Source of the DNA: Vicia villosa
Taxonomy: Eukaryota > Streptophyta > Magnoliopsida > Fabales > Fabaceae
Length of the DNA: 64,000 nucleotides
Direction of reading: 5' to 3'
Assembly: GCF_029867415.1 (NCBI RefSeq)
Contig: NW_026706244.1
Location: 51,339 to 115,338, forward strand
Shown: one piece after another, positions 10,145 to 22,995 of the stretch
Layout: each line of letters opens with the position of its first letter
How positions within the stretch are numbered: the stretch's first letter is position 1
Made by a program: the position numbers and the translations under genes
The notes under the pieces: model-generated
Told to the model about the DNA's origin: nothing
What the model saw: only the letters and a program-made list of their open reading frames with translations
Databases searched by the model: none

Positions 10145-10808
10145 CAGAACAAAGGTAAACTCTTCGATCCTTGAAATGATTAGTGAGAAAATGATATGTT
10201 TATGATGCTTATGATGTCATGATGTCAAACATGTGGCAAACACAAACAAATCAAACAAATAACCTTAGGTTTAAAGGCTTGCATAAGGTTGATAGGTGAT
10301 ACCCTCCCCTACTGAAGTTTAGTTGGTTAAAACCTGTCCTAGAATAGTATTCGGGTTCTATGATCCTTGGAGACAACATCTCAATACGGCGCTCGGACGA
10401 CCGATCAAAAATATTCCTCAAGGATAACTAACTTCGATCAATTTCAAAGTTAGTCACTTAATAGGCCACAAGTCAAGTTCAACTAAAGGTTCTAAGACAA
10501 ATTAGTATTTAATGACATTTCGGAAGCCTAACACACTCCTTGATCGTTTTCAAGGGATATTAGTATAAACCAAAGTGTCGCACTAACGGTGACCACCAGA
10601 TTAACCGTATCGGTACATGCCGTACAGTTTCCTTGGTCTATTGTCACATACTTAAGGTATCTCGAGATTCGGGTTAGAATCTTTCACACAAGCAAATACC
10701 CAAACAAACCTTTGAAAAATAGATCAATCAAGACAAGCAATTGAAAACATCGAAGTGATCTACACTCTAAGGTAACCCCTTTTGAAAACATTTTGTTTTT
10801 AGAAAGTA
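10145..10808 (-). other. Ogre leader between PBS and ORF1
   Basis: This is 664 bp of noncoding leader. No ORF, repeat or clear motif is visible apart from an AG-rich stretch near the PBS. It would be part of the element's 5' untranslated RNA and could hold packaging signals. Confidence 0.6.
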
Positions 10809-10826
10809 TCCCCAGCAGAGTCGCCA
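10809..10826 (-). other. Ogre primer binding site (tRNA-Arg type)
   Basis: On the - strand the site reads TGGCGACTCTGCTGGGGA, four bases inside the LTR end at 10831. Ogre elements are known to prime from an arginine tRNA, and this sequence fits that PBS. Confidence 0.9.
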
Positions 10827-12550
10827 GTTCTGTAAGCACTCGGTTTTTTACTACCTCTTGTGAGAGATACGAACTGACTCTTCTTTTGTTTTTGAGTTTT
10901 GAAAATCAGAGAGTCGCCACCGATTTTTATTTTATCCAATTAAGGAAAGGTTTATAAAAGAAACAGAAAAAGACCTTTAAAAGATTTTGGGTAAGGGGGT
11001 AGGTTATACAAAGGGAAGGTATTAGCACCCATTTGTATCCATGGTTATCCATGGGCTCTTAATTGCTTAGCTCACTTGTTTTGAATCATTTGTCTTGCCT
11101 TGAAATGCTTGTATGTGGTTTTAAAATACCTTTGTAAATTGGCTTTGTAATGATCCTTGTGCGGATGTATACAAAGTGTTTTATCTTTCGAAAGATGTTT
11201 TGAAAAAAAGAGCTTTAACTTCGTAATGATCCTTGTTTGGATATATACAAAATGTTGTCTTTTCTTGAAAGTTTTATTTTGAAAAACAATGATATATGAG
11301 ACATTTTTTTTATTTTGATTTGAGCAAGCAATTAGGAGGTCTACCCTAAGTTTATAAGGTCTTTTCCCATTTCTTTTAGAAAATTCTCCTTTTACCGGAT
11401 GTAAACAAAGGTTCGATTTTGCATTTGAAACAGTGTAATTTGAATTTTGAAAAAAAGTAACAAAGGGATTACCCTAAGAGGTGCAAGTGTGATTGTGTTT
11501 TGATTCAGATATTTTTGTCTTTGAAGTTAGTGATCTAACGCTTCAGTTGTTATTCTTGACATACACACAGTTTTATATGTACAGAAATTAAAATGCGGGA
11601 ATGTAAAATGCGGGAATGTAAAATGCGGAAAGTAAATCTACGCTATTACATCGATTGTGCGGGAAATGTAAACTACGCTATTTACATGAATTTGACAACC
11701 TATACACTTTATCTAGGAATTTTAAATTGCAATAAGATAAAAGGAAGTATTTTTTTGGATTTTTAGATGGTTAATTTTAATTAGAATTAATGCATAATTA
11801 ATTTAATTAAAATGAGAAAAGGTAGAAATAAAATTTAACCTAAAAATTAAGTCTAAAATATGTTCATATTGCTTGTTAATTTATTTAAAATAAAAACTAT
11901 TTTTTTTGGATTTTTTGAAGATGTTTTTGAAATCATTAAGTTAATTAACATATAATTATGCAAATAATTATACAAATAATTAAAACTTAAAGAGAAAAAT
12001 ATTCTAAATATGTACAAAATTAGTCTATAATATATAAACCTAATTTAATAAGAAAAACAAAATTTCTGATTTTTTTTTATAGGTTAAAATAATTAAAAAA
12101 CAAATATATAAATATATACTAATTAATTAAACAAAATATTTTAATTATTAAGAAAAATAAAATATTTTTATGTCAAAAATTAATAGATTATTTTATAAAC
12201 CTAAAAATATTTTTATTATATTTTTTTGATTTTTAAAACTATTTTTAATAATTTTAGAAGTTAAATCAAATAAAAATAGAAAATAAAATAAGGCTGTGAT
12301 CCTGTGTGATTAATTTGAAGGTCTATGATATGGTGGTGTGTTTTGATGCGTTGGATGTGTCAATATCATGATCTAATGGCTGTAAGAATGAGGGAGCATG
12401 ATATGATGGTGGGTGATGTGCACTGAATCCAAGGAGAATTTATTATTCAGACTGGGACCCACGCGCGCAAGGTGGACCAATGGAAGAGCAAAGATGTGCC
12501 ACGCGTGCTGGTCAACTTTTCAACCTTACTATTCATCATCTTCTTTCTTT

Positions 12551-12605
12551 TACCTGCGGATTTTGCTGCAGATTTACCTGCGGATTTTCCTGCGGATTTT
12601 TCCTT
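12551..12605. repeat. Short GCGGATTTT tandem repeat
   Basis: About four copies of a 14-15 bp unit around CCTGCGGATTTT lie in the Ogre A LTR. They are imperfect. No function is apparent. Confidence 0.75.
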
Positions 12606-14768
12606 CAAATCTTCAGTCTTTTGAACGACATACAAAATGAAAATAAAAAAAAAACAAAGGTCACCCAGATCACCTAATTGGACCATTCTAAACATGACAG
12701 CGTTGTTAGTTTTGCCATTTGGAGCTTGCATCATGGAGAACGAAAGCTTCACATATTTGAAGCTCAAAAATGGTGGAGCTTCAAAACTACGTTAAAGCTT
12801 GCATGTCATCACTCAAACCTACTTTATATCATGCCATGAGTCCATTCAAGTGGTTAGTTTTCATTATAACCAAGCATGCATAAGAAAACGAAAACTATAC
12901 ATGTATGTTTATGATAAATACTAAGCATGTGTTATGACTCTCATGGGACCATATTAAGAGTTTATTCTTACTCTATACCACTTTAGAAGATGATTGAAAG
13001 TGTTTGTTTGTATTGATAATGGTTGGAAAGCATAAAACGAAAATTACAAAGTTTTGGAGTTTTTTGAGAATTTTTGTGAACTTCTTTGCTATGCTTCTTG
13101 CTATATTTTCGTGCCTCCTTTGTTGATGAAGTATCTTGAGCTATTTATGAGCAAGGAAGTGCTGCAAATTGAAGCTAAGAAGCATTCATTGCTTTGTTGA
13201 ATTTTTTACTTTTTTAATAATATATAGCTTTGAATTCAAGCAACCATGGCTTGATTTTCTTCACTCTCTTGCCCTAGGCCTGCTGTACCATCTCTTTGGG
13301 GCAGAGTTGAATCAATTTTGAGGGCTCTAGCTTAATATCAAAGCAACATAACATTATCTTGCACCATTTCTTTTTCAATTTAATTTTAAATGTAATAAAA
13401 TTAAACCAAAAAAGAAATAAAATGTTATGGGCCTTAGGTTGGTTGTGGGAGGCCCTTAACATTATTGGGAACATGTTTGGATCATGTAAACTTGGCCCCT
13501 TTTGGAAAAAAACACTTTTGATCAATGTTGGTTTCATGCATTTTCCCAAAATATAGCCAACTTCAACAAGGCATAAATCCCTCAATTTTTATCATATGAA
13601 GGAGTTCTTGTACTTTTTAGAAACCTCAAGATGTCCTCTACAAGCCACTTTGGAACTTTTTTTCATTTGGAGAAGTTATCTTGATGTTATGGCCTTTGAC
13701 AAAAAACCACTTTTTGTTGACTTTGAAAATGACCTGTAATGTCTAAGCTCGTATTTTTCAAATGGTGAATCCAATGACCATGGGACCAATTGCATTTGAA
13801 ATATAATTGAATTTCCTTCCAAACAAGCTTTGGTTGGAATTTTTTGAATGAACGAGGAGAGAGTTATGACCGGTCAAAGTTCAGTTGACTTTTTAGGAGA
13901 AAACCCTAATTTTGAAACTTAGGGTTTTGTTGATTTTTGTTCTTTCCTTGATGAATTATGATCAACCAATGATCAAATGATGAATCTTTTGACAAAATAT
14001 GGATGTTGACAAAAAATTTCATTTTTGACTGTCTGTTGACTTTTCGGTCAAACTGGTCGTCTGTTGACTGTTTGAGCTGCTGACTGTGCGTCTGAGCGAA
14101 TTGAAGTTTGAAAATTTGTATGGTGGTACTTTGAGATATATGGAGATCCATGAAATCCATTTGAGGTCTCAAAAAACTTGTTCTCTTGAAAAAACAAAAA
14201 CCCTAGTTAAGGACTGTTCGTGTAGGAGACAATTGAGCGTACCTGATTTTTGTGCAGTGCTGAGTTTCTGTTGATCATGTGATGTTCAGAAGACTTCTAG
14301 AACAAAAACCTTGGAACTTTGAAATGCAAAAAGATTGATTTGATTGATGGTACAAAACACGGAGAATTGCACTGTCAGCGGGTTTGGCTGTCAACTGGCT
14401 ACTCGGGCATTAACGTAACAGTTAAAGTGAAAATTCAACAGTTAAAGTTAATTTTTCTTTTTGTTTTTTTTGTTGTGTTAATGGTGAAAATTTATTTACA
14501 TGAGTTGTTAGAAAAACACAAACATAATAAATAAATAAAATATACCGTACGCGAACAAAATTACTGATAATAACCTTGAAAAATATTTAATGCACAGTGA
14601 AATAAATATTTAACTGGCAGTAAACACACATAATATTATCAGGATAATTAAACTACAGTACGACAAATAGTACGACATTTAATACTGACAGTACAAATAT
14701 TACATAATATAATGAACAGTACGACAAATAAACGGTACATTATTTGAAAGCAAAAGATACGACAAACT

Positions 14769-14936
14769 TTAAAAATGACGATTAAAAACCCATGCTATAA
14801 ATAATAACATATAGATGATCGGGAGTGTAAGCAACCCAGGTCCGCATTTTTCAGGACTGTGCAGACAGAAAAAGGACATGATCACCACCACGACGGTGAT
14901 GACCATAAGAAAACACGTATCCATCCACTTCGCCAT
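14769..14936 (-). CDS. Small membrane-peptide ORF in the Ogre LTR leader (55 aa)
   Basis: This is the first ATG downstream of the LTR TATA box, about 95 bp from it, in a good initiation context (AAAATGG). It encodes 55 residues beginning MAKWMDTCFLMVITV. A hydrophobic stretch covers residues 9-24, a short loop has Cys24 and Cys31, and a second hydrophobic stretch covers residues 35-51. It would be the first frame on the genomic RNA, ahead of ORF1 and gag. I recognise no family. It could be chance, but start context, position and composition are suggestive. Confidence 0.45.
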   Translation of the reverse strand: MAKWMDTCFLMVITVVVVIMSFFCLHSPEKCGPGLLTLPIIYMLLFIAWVFNRHF

Positions 14937-15030
14937 TTTTGCCGGGGAAGAAGAGAAAATAAATATGAGGTAGAAATTTGAGAGATGAGTTGAAATTTGA
15001 TGTGAGTATTTTATGGAAAAAATGAGAGAT

Positions 15031-15039
15031 ATTTATAGA
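15031..15039 (-). promoter_or_regulatory. TATA box of the Ogre A LTR
   Basis: On the - strand CACTCTATAAATATCTCTC contains a consensus TATA core. Transcription would start near 15000, giving a leader of roughly 65 nt before the small ORF at 14936. Upstream sequence is pyrimidine-rich, as in many plant LTR promoters. Confidence 0.7.
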
Positions 15040-15598
15040 GTGAAAAGAAGGATAGAGACGTTGGGGAATGAAGTGATTCCGTACAAAAAAAGGAAAATTT
15101 GAGTGGTAGTAGGATTTGAAAGAAAGTGTATGGTAGGGTTTGAAAAGAGAGATGTATAGAATAAAGTTAGGATTTGATTTTGAAAGAAAGAGATTTGAAA
15201 AGAAAGGAAAAGATTTTGAAAATAATAGAATATAGTACAAAAATTAATGAGAAACAAAAAACTAATAATAATTTACTTGTTATCAGTACAGTCTGAATCC
15301 CCGGACTTTGCGCCTGCAAAAAATTTAATTATGTACCAATTGCGTCAGCACTATTTATCTGTAAATAAATCTCAAATAAACAGCGTGTGTGAAGTGATAA
15401 ACAGTAATTGGCGTTTGTGTAAGAATAAATTCAACAGCGAGCCAAAATACCGTATAATAAAAATTCTAAAAACCGAGTATTCATAAAATCAGGATATTTA
15501 TGAAATAAAATCCAAGATTATATGAAACTCCCAATTTTTAGACAGAAGTCTGTTGTCTTCTTTCTGAAAAAGATGCGGGCAAATTTTGAGGTATAACA

Positions 15599-18073
15599 CT
15601 ATGTCACCATTTGTATTACAATCTCTAATAAAGATCAAAAGGGTGACGAAGATAGTTGTAGTTAGGTTTCTTGAGTGATTGATAGGAACTAAATATGCAA
15701 GGTAAACGAAACAATGTTTATTACACAAGAGAACGATGAAAAGAAGAGGCAAATGTTCTGATATTATACATTCATAAACACGTCCTTTTGGCTTACTAGC
15801 CATCATTAACATAACAAAACATTCACAACTCCAATCCAGTGCTTGCAAATTAATGTGTGGCCCAAATTAAATGGTCAATTCCAAGACAAACTTAATCACT
15901 ACAACCTTAAAAGTGAAACTCAAACGGTTTTCAAAACCTTTATCATTTAATAATTTTAAAAGTCTCACTTGAATTAAATGATTAAATCGGTAATGTCCTT
16001 AATAGAATGACACTAGCAATCTTGATAGTTCGTCTTCTTAAATCACTTCACCTCACTGGCATCGTGCTTGAGGGACTGTGAATTATAAAAAAAAAATAAT
16101 GCTTAAATCACTTCGCCCCTACATGCCTCGTGTTTAAGGGACTGTGAAGTGTGAACTATAAAAATATTACTTGAATCACTTCGCCCTTACAGATCTTATG
16201 CTTGAAGGATTGTGAACTATTAAGTATTGGTTAATCATTTTGCTCCTATTGACATCGTGCTCGAGGGACTGTGTATTGATATATTCATAATAGCCCAAGC
16301 CACTTAACATCAACATGACTCAGTCCATTAACACTAGAGCACATTGGATCTATGTAAAGTGCTTACATCAATACAGGCGAGGTAAATCCAACCTCGTGTC
16401 ATGGTAACTATCTCGCCATGATACATTAAATGGCGAGATCATCCTAGCGAGATCATCCCACTATGAGTTCGACTCAAAGATCGTGACTCAGCCATAAATT
16501 ACGTAAAAAAGTTAATGACAGATGTTACATGATCGAGTCCTAGACAAAAGAACCCGACGATAATGGCGATTCTTATGTAACACTTATAATAAATATAACA
16601 ATAAGTGACATGAAAGTGTGTTGCACAGTAAGTCTCAAACATGGGAGAAATAAGATATTTAAGGATAATAACCACGTAACAAAAACTTGATGGCCAAAAC
16701 AAATTAGAACAATTATACATTCAGAAACAAATCGGAACAATTATAAATTTAGAAGTTAAGGCTCAAAGCAATCCATCACTTTTTTTCACATATTATGTCA
16801 GATTGAGATTTTGTCCATCATTCCCAGAGAAAAGTCACATATGTTATTTTTTTTTAAGTAGATATACATATAACAAATACATTCATTATTTAAATACAAT
16901 TTTTTTTATAATTGTAACGGTAAGAAATACTACCATAACAATGTTCATGACAACTGCAATCTTACTTGAACATTGTTTAAAAATTATTGGTATTTGTATA
17001 TGAGATTTTGATATTAGTTTGAATTCAACACTGGCTGACAAAGAAGGTTCTTCATAAGAATACTAGATTTGCACTTTGCAGTATGTATATATTATCTTTC
17101 TCAACTTTCTTAATGTCCTTCTCAATGTATTTATTTGATGCTTTTGGAGTCATCATATAAAGACCCCATCTCTTTCTTTCTTTTTTTCAAATAATAATTT
17201 AATTACTTTTGATTTTTTCTGACTTTACTTTTTTAAATAAATAAATAAATAATCTAAACTCAATGCAATGAGTCACGGTCAAATCCAAACTCTGAGAGTA
17301 CAACTTTCCAGCTCAGAGAAAAACTAAAGCAAAGCAAAGTAAAGATAAAACATGGGACCATACCACTCTTGGGGCCGTGAATGACTGAAATCATCACATG
17401 TCCTACAGGCCACACATGTTTCTGCAACGCAATCTCCACCGTTTGTATGGTCCCACAAATAATATCAACCGTTCGATGTAGAACAATGAATGAGTCAGGG
17501 ACACTTTGTCTCTTTTGTTGTTTGATTAGTTACAACAGATTGAGGAAAAAAGAAAGCTATAGGAGTAGTAATTTGCAATACATGTTGATTGCCACGCGAG
17601 GTTTAAGCATAAAATATTCCAAAACCAGCTATGCAAAAGTTGAAAGTGTATAAAATGTTCTTTAAGTGGTGATCGGAAATTGTAATAATTGTAGAGAAAG
17701 GGTTGGTAATTGGGAATATCAAGCATTGTAACTTGGTGCCATATGATGTTCATGTCACGCTTGCTAAACAAGAAAAGTTAACGGTTCACATAAGAGTACC
17801 ATATTTAGCATTTAGAAATAGGAATGTACAAATTTCAACCGACGGATCCATTATAATATTTGTGCAAACAGTTCGGATTAAATCAGGTGTTGGAATGATT
17901 GAGTTGTTTAATTTGAATTGTATAAGATTGATTTGGTCGGGCTCAGATGATTATTTTAGATTCGTCGGGAATCGAATCCGATTGAACTCAACTAATATTT
18001 ATTTATTTTTAATATTATATATTGATCAATTTTAAAATGAAGTTCAATAATGTTGTTATGATATTATCATTTT
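15599..18073. other. Old intergenic sequence with decayed repeats
   Basis: No gene is supported. Contents are the tandem array at 16036-16300, a short inverted GGCGAG...CTCGCC region near 16377-16420, and an ATAA microsatellite at 17237-17252. The stretch 17260-17500 has more balanced composition, like a former gene flank, but I cannot place it. Confidence 0.5.
16036..16300. repeat. Degenerate tandem repeat, 4 units of about 60-70 bp
   Basis: Four units share TTAAATCACTTCGCCC, then a variable part, then GTGCTTGAGGGACTGTGAA. Units begin near 16038, 16102, 16169 and 16232. They are 70-85 percent alike by eye, so the array is old. Confidence 0.75.
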
Positions 18074-18340
18074 GGCTTAATTGCAATTTTGATCCCCCTA
18101 TTTTATCTTTTTCTCGATTTTAGTCCCCTCATTTTTAAAACCACGATTTTGATCCCCCCCTTTTGAATTTTCTATTGAAAAAGATACAGAAATAGGGACT
18201 AATTTTCCAGAAAAAGACAAAATAGGGGGACGAAAATTGCACAGAAAACTTAAAAAGGGGACTGAAATAGTGATTTTTAAAATAGAGGGATCAAAATCAA
18301 GAAAAAGACAAAACAAGAGGACTAAAGTTGCAATTAAGCC
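18074..18340. mobile_element. Mutator-type MITE, 267 bp
   Basis: The ends are GGCTTAATTGCAA and TTGCAATTAAGCC, and the terminal inverted repeat can be followed for about 65 bp with few mismatches (TCTTTTTCTCGATTTTAGTC against the reverse complement of the other end). The element is flanked by a perfect 9-bp duplication, TATCATTTT, at 18065-18073 and 18341-18349. A 9-bp duplication with long inverted repeats is the Mutator (MULE) pattern. There is no coding capacity. Confidence 0.92.
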
Positions 18341-18913
18341 TATCATTTTTATAATCTAATAATAACATTGTTTATTCACAAGAATACAAGAAAATGCAAT
18401 ACAAAATTTTGATTGTTATTTACTTTATGGTTTAAAGTATGACAATGATCAAATTAATATCAAATGATATTGAAAATATTATTACATAATAATTTTTTTC
18501 AATAATAAAAATATAATCTTGCTTTGTGCTATTCTAAAATTTTGATAATTTTTTTTAAATTAAAAAATAAATGTTACCGAATTTTATCAGAAATAATTTT
18601 TATGGATTTAATTTAATAAATATTAAACTGATTAAATCTACTCGATTTATTCGATAAATCGATTTAACTGAATCCTCTAAAAACAGAAATTTTATCGATC
18701 AGAATTGAGCCTTTAAAGTAAAACCGCAGTTTGCGTCGGATTTAAATTTTGGGTCCGATATCAAATCAAACCGACCGATTATCCAGCCTTATTAAAAAAA
18801 TATAATGGCGTCATTTATTTTCTACTACTATTTGTTTTAATTTTAAATTAATAGTTGTGTTTTTAATAAAATTATTAGCTGTTTTACGTTTTATGCAATT
18901 TTAAATATAATAT

Positions 18914-18985
18914 ACTCGAATCATACTAGAATAATAGTTTTCTTACTCGAATCATACTAGAATAATAGTTTTCTCACTCAAATCA
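18914..18985. repeat. 31-bp tandem duplication
   Basis: ACTCGAATCATACTAGAATA plus 11 bp is repeated directly at 18914 and 18945, with the start of a third copy at 18976. The first two units are identical. Confidence 0.9.
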
Positions 18986-20348
18986 TGACAAAGTTCTTCA
19001 TTTTGGAATTCAATTTACAAAATGTGACTCGAGTAATAGATTGGCTTAACCCGAATCACTTGACTCAAGTCATGACTCGAATCAAAGGGAAAATTTTTGA
19101 TTTTCTCATCTTTATTCAAATCTTTCTCTCTCTTTGATTCAAATTATCATTTTTGTAGTTGACTGAAATCAAAGTGTCATTTTACTCTATTTTAGGTATA
19201 TATCTCTAACACATATAAAATCATATTTTTCTGTTTAACTCAACAACTTGCAAAAATAAGTTTTCATAACTTTCACAAATTTTGAAAAATCATTGAGTTT
19301 TTTCTATTATTCACACAAAATTTCTCTCCTAAATAAATTATGAAGGAAAACTTTTTATAAGAAATGAAGTTCCAGGCTAACTTCTAACCAAATAACGAAC
19401 ACAACTTGAAGTGGTTAGTCTTCACACCAAACAGAACTGAACCGAACCGAACTGGGGTTTTAAACCAAGGAGGTCTTAAACTAAGATGGAGTTTGAGTTG
19501 GTTACTTTGAACCGGAGTGGGGTTTTATACTAAGTGACCACAAATTAAATCTATATTTATACCGAGATAGTCTTGAACCTATTGAGTTTTTATACCGGAA
19601 TGAATTCTGAAACCGAGTGAGATTTTACACCAGGCTAATCTCTAACTAATAGAACTTTTAACCGGGCTGAGCACAAGAACTATTGTGTAGATTTTTATTG
19701 GCTGATCTTCACAAACTAAAAGAGAGCTTTTTCAATGGTGGAGCTTACGAATCAAAGGGAGACTTAAACAAATCCCCCAAACACAAACATGAGCTTCTTC
19801 AATGGTTTAGCTCCCAACCAAAATACAAAATTCTTAAAGAAGAATTATTTAATAAAGAAATAAATCCACTCTTGGTAAATTTACAATTTTACCCTCACCC
19901 AAAACAATATTCCTCACTAAACTCAAGAACACTCTCAAAGCACTATGGTTAAAATATGAGAAAAATAAGAACGATTTAAAGAGGTGGTGAGAGAAATGAA
20001 AAGTGAAGTTTTCACATTTTCTAGATGAGAAAAAGTGATAGAGATGCTCTTTGTTTATAGGCCAAGACATGGTGTAAATTTGGAAACAATCCATAGGCCA
20101 AATGAATGTTTTAATCAATTAGACACTTAAATAATCGATTGTTGCGGCCCAAAATATACGGTTTCAATATAGAGTCATTGCCAATCATTAAGATACTTTC
20201 ACAATCGATTAGGCAAATGATCTAATCGATTAGACAATTTGAAAAAAAGTTTCATAATCAAGCAAACATTTCCCAAATCAGTTAGCTAGTTTCCAAAAAC
20301 ATTTTTCGGTGATTTTAATTTAAAAAATGAGAGACTTCTCAATGATTT

Positions 20349-20364
20349 GTGTGTGTGTGTGTGT
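20349..20364. repeat. GT microsatellite, 8 units
   Basis: A simple (GT)8 run, a possible length polymorphism. Confidence 0.95.
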
Positions 20365-22924
20365 GACTTAGTCATAATGTTTCCAAAAATGCCCTTGTGT
20401 CTTTACAAGACATTGGTCACTCAGACAAACACAACCAGGAGAGCTTTCACACTTCCTCTCTTTCATACTTCGAAGCTTTAAGTCTTGGTATCATTATATT
20501 TGATTACTTTAAAAAAAATCATATTTTAAGGTTTTGAAAATGTTTAAACTATGGCGAGCGAAAGTATCGTGTTTAGATAGAAAGTCGTCTAAACCGAACC
20601 GGTTATTGGAACCTCAGATATGCGCACAATCCTTAGTATAGGACAACAATGATACAATCAATTAAAAAATCAATTTCTCAATCAACAGTTTTAATATGAT
20701 CACTAAGCAACTAATTTTCAATGAAATTTAACACAAAATTTCAAAGTGTTAAATTATTAAACACTTGGCGTGTGATCGATTTTTCAGATTTTCCTTTAGG
20801 TTTGTTGATATAAAAAAATCCTCTTACAATCTAATTAATTGTAAGGAAATCAACAAATCAACAATGCTTTAAACAAATAATGGAAAATCGTTACGAATCA
20901 ACCGCTCAATCAATGTGCTTAACAATTTGATAATGGAAATTTGAATGCAAGAGATAAAGAGATTGAGAGAGAGGGGAGACGAGGAGTGGTTTAGGCAGTT
21001 CACTGATCGTCCTTGCTACGGCTACGTCTGCCCTCAATTCGAATTTGGAATTGAGATATCAATCTTACTGTGTGTAATACGGTGAACTGACTTTATTCGA
21101 AATGTACGGTAAGCAAGAGTCGCCACCGACTTTTATTTTATCCAAATTAAATAGAAAGGCTAAAAGAACAGGAAAAACCTTTTAAAAGAAAACTGAGTTC
21201 GGGGGGTAATTTATACAAAGGGAAGTGTAAGGCACCCTTTGCATCCATGGTTTTCCATGGGATCTTAATTGCTTTGCTCTTTAGTTTTGAAACCGAAAGT
21301 TTAGAAATGTAGAAGAAGAAAAATAAGGACTTTAGCTCGTAAATGAGCATAGCCTTATTGAAGTTTTTTAAGAAAAAGGTAGAAAAAGAATTTAAACCAG
21401 AGCATGCAATTAAGGGCAAATTACCTTGATGTTTATAAAGATGTTCTTTTAGCCTTTCAGGGCTATCCATACCATATGAGGGTAGGAAGTCCTTTTATTT
21501 GGAGGTTGAAAGGTCGTCGCAATTATCATTCACCATAAGATTGTCCCTGCCATAGAGGGGAAGGTAGTCTAAGGGAAGGATCAGAATAGCCATCATTATT
21601 TAGGCAACCAGAGGACACCTCAGCATTTCGTAGGCAACTTCGAGGGACGAGATCATATTAGCGAATCGAAGGCAGCATCATTGGGACTTGTGATCTGAAT
21701 GAACTGAGGGCAACATTGCTGAGGCGTCCTCGTATTCGAGGGACTTGGCTATTCTGCACTGAAAAACACAAGGCAACAAGGCAACAAGCAACAAAAGAGG
21801 TTACCCCAAAAGCTGTATGGGTGCACAATCACGTGGTTAACTTCGATTACATTTATCTTGTAAAATTAGTGATTTTATGTTCAGTTCGAGGTTACCACTC
21901 CCTATTTTACTAACCACACAATAATAATAATAAGCAGTGTTAAATGCCTTCAAGGCCACACAATACAGTCCAGGAACAGTTACATAATAAACCATGGGGA
22001 AGGGGGAGAAAAGCAATAAAGATAAAACCCCAACAAGGCAAATGGTTTGACATAAGTAATAATAAAAAAGAAATTAAAAATAAAATGAATTTTAGGGTTA
22101 CCGAACATTCGAGCTTTGACCGGTTGGTTAACCCTGAAAATTGGAAAAGGAAAAATAAACAACAAAGGGTGAGTGCAGGAGGAGTTCATTGACATTTGAA
22201 AGTAAACCCTAATTTATTTTATAAGGCAGAAAATAAATAATATTTAAAATAATACTTAAATCGGGGACTTAACTTTTTTGATCTGATATGGCGCGTAGTC
22301 GGACAAACTCTAATGATAACCCTGAAAATTGCACAAGAAAAAAGGGAAAAAATTTAGTGTAGGAATGATCCTTGTAAACCCTGATTAGGGCACAAGTTAC
22401 CATGGTTAATAGAATAAATAAAAGCAGATTAATTAATTATTGGTTTTCAACCTAATTAATTAAATCGGCAAAATTAAAATTTTGATTAAATTACCTAACC
22501 CTAATTAATTAAAAAAAAAGATAATTAATTAAACGATTAAACAATTAAATTAGTTAATTTAATCAAACAAAAGATAATATTAATAAATATTTTTTATTTT
22601 TTATGTTTTTTGAGAAAAAAGAAAATTTATAACAAATTTTAAAAGAGAAAATTTTTCTAATAAAAGTTTTGAAAGAATAAATATAAACAAATAAATAAAA
22701 ACTAAGTTATATAATTGAAAATAAAAAAAAAAAGAAAATTCTTAGCTTTGATTCAATGTGATGCGCTTGAGAAGTCTATGGTAGACTTGCAGCCTGAAGG
22801 GCGTTGGATCTGGTGATGGTAAGATCTGATGGTTGTGAGATGAGGCTGCATGGCCCTCACATATGAAGCATGACTACCGAATCCTTTTGTGACTCAGTTG
22901 AGAAAAAAATAAAAAATAAACCTG

Positions 22925-22995
22925 CCTTTGCCAGGGATCGAACAGGCGCTTCTTGAGAACCAACCCCTTCGTTCCTACCACCAGGCCAGTCATCT
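22925..22995 (-). other. tRNA-like Pol III promoter boxes (possible SINE fragment)
   Basis: On the - strand TGGCCTGGTGG fits an A box and TGTTCGATCCC fits a B box. The boxes are about 40 nt apart and are followed by a T-rich tail (TTTATTTTTTATTTTTTT). This is the arrangement of a tRNA-derived SINE head. I see no duplication at its ends, so it may be a fragment. Confidence 0.4.

Larger units (their letters stand above)
4440..15598 (-). mobile_element. Ogre-type Ty3/gypsy retrotransposon A, 5' part
   Basis: On the - strand this has LTR, arginine-tRNA type PBS, an extra ORF1 before gag, gag, protease and a linker that ends at a likely splice donor. Ogre elements are known for an ORF1 upstream of gag, a very long LTR and an intron between protease and RT. 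RT, RNase H, integrase and the 3' LTR are missing: the sequence stops at 4440 against the truncated Sirevirus LTR. At least 11.2 kb remains. It is non-functional, with stops in gag and protease. Confidence 0.88.
10831..15598 (-). repeat. Ogre A 5' LTR, 4768 bp
   Basis: On the - strand it starts TGTTATACCTCAAAATTTGCCC at the right end (15598) and ends ACA at 10831 next to the PBS. It holds a promoter (TATA 15031-15039), a small ORF (14769-14936), very AT-rich sequence (11740-12290) and stretches shared with the solo LTR at 21073-32884, for example the ggtcaaagttcagttgact stretch at 13873 and 32438. The flank at 15599 reads CTATG. Confidence 0.85.
18341..21072. other. AT-rich intergenic sequence, unrecognised LTR-like remnants
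   Basis: No gene is supported. It holds a 31-bp tandem duplication (18914-18975), a stretch with repeated AACCGA...GGTTTTA phrases (19430-19680) that looks like a decayed LTR, several AATCGATTAG motifs (20135-20250), a GT microsatellite (20349-20364), and a CAATTCGAATTTGGAATTG palindrome near 21035-21053. Confidence 0.45.

Noticed and set aside
12413..12767. Frames on both strands near 12400-12770 in the Ogre A LTR
   Set aside because: They overlap a GCGGATTTT simple repeat (giving AGKSAGKSA-type peptides) and have no family resemblance.
22925..22995. Genuine tRNA gene
   Set aside because: The boxes are tRNA-like, but there is no acceptor stem or anticodon arm that pairs convincingly.
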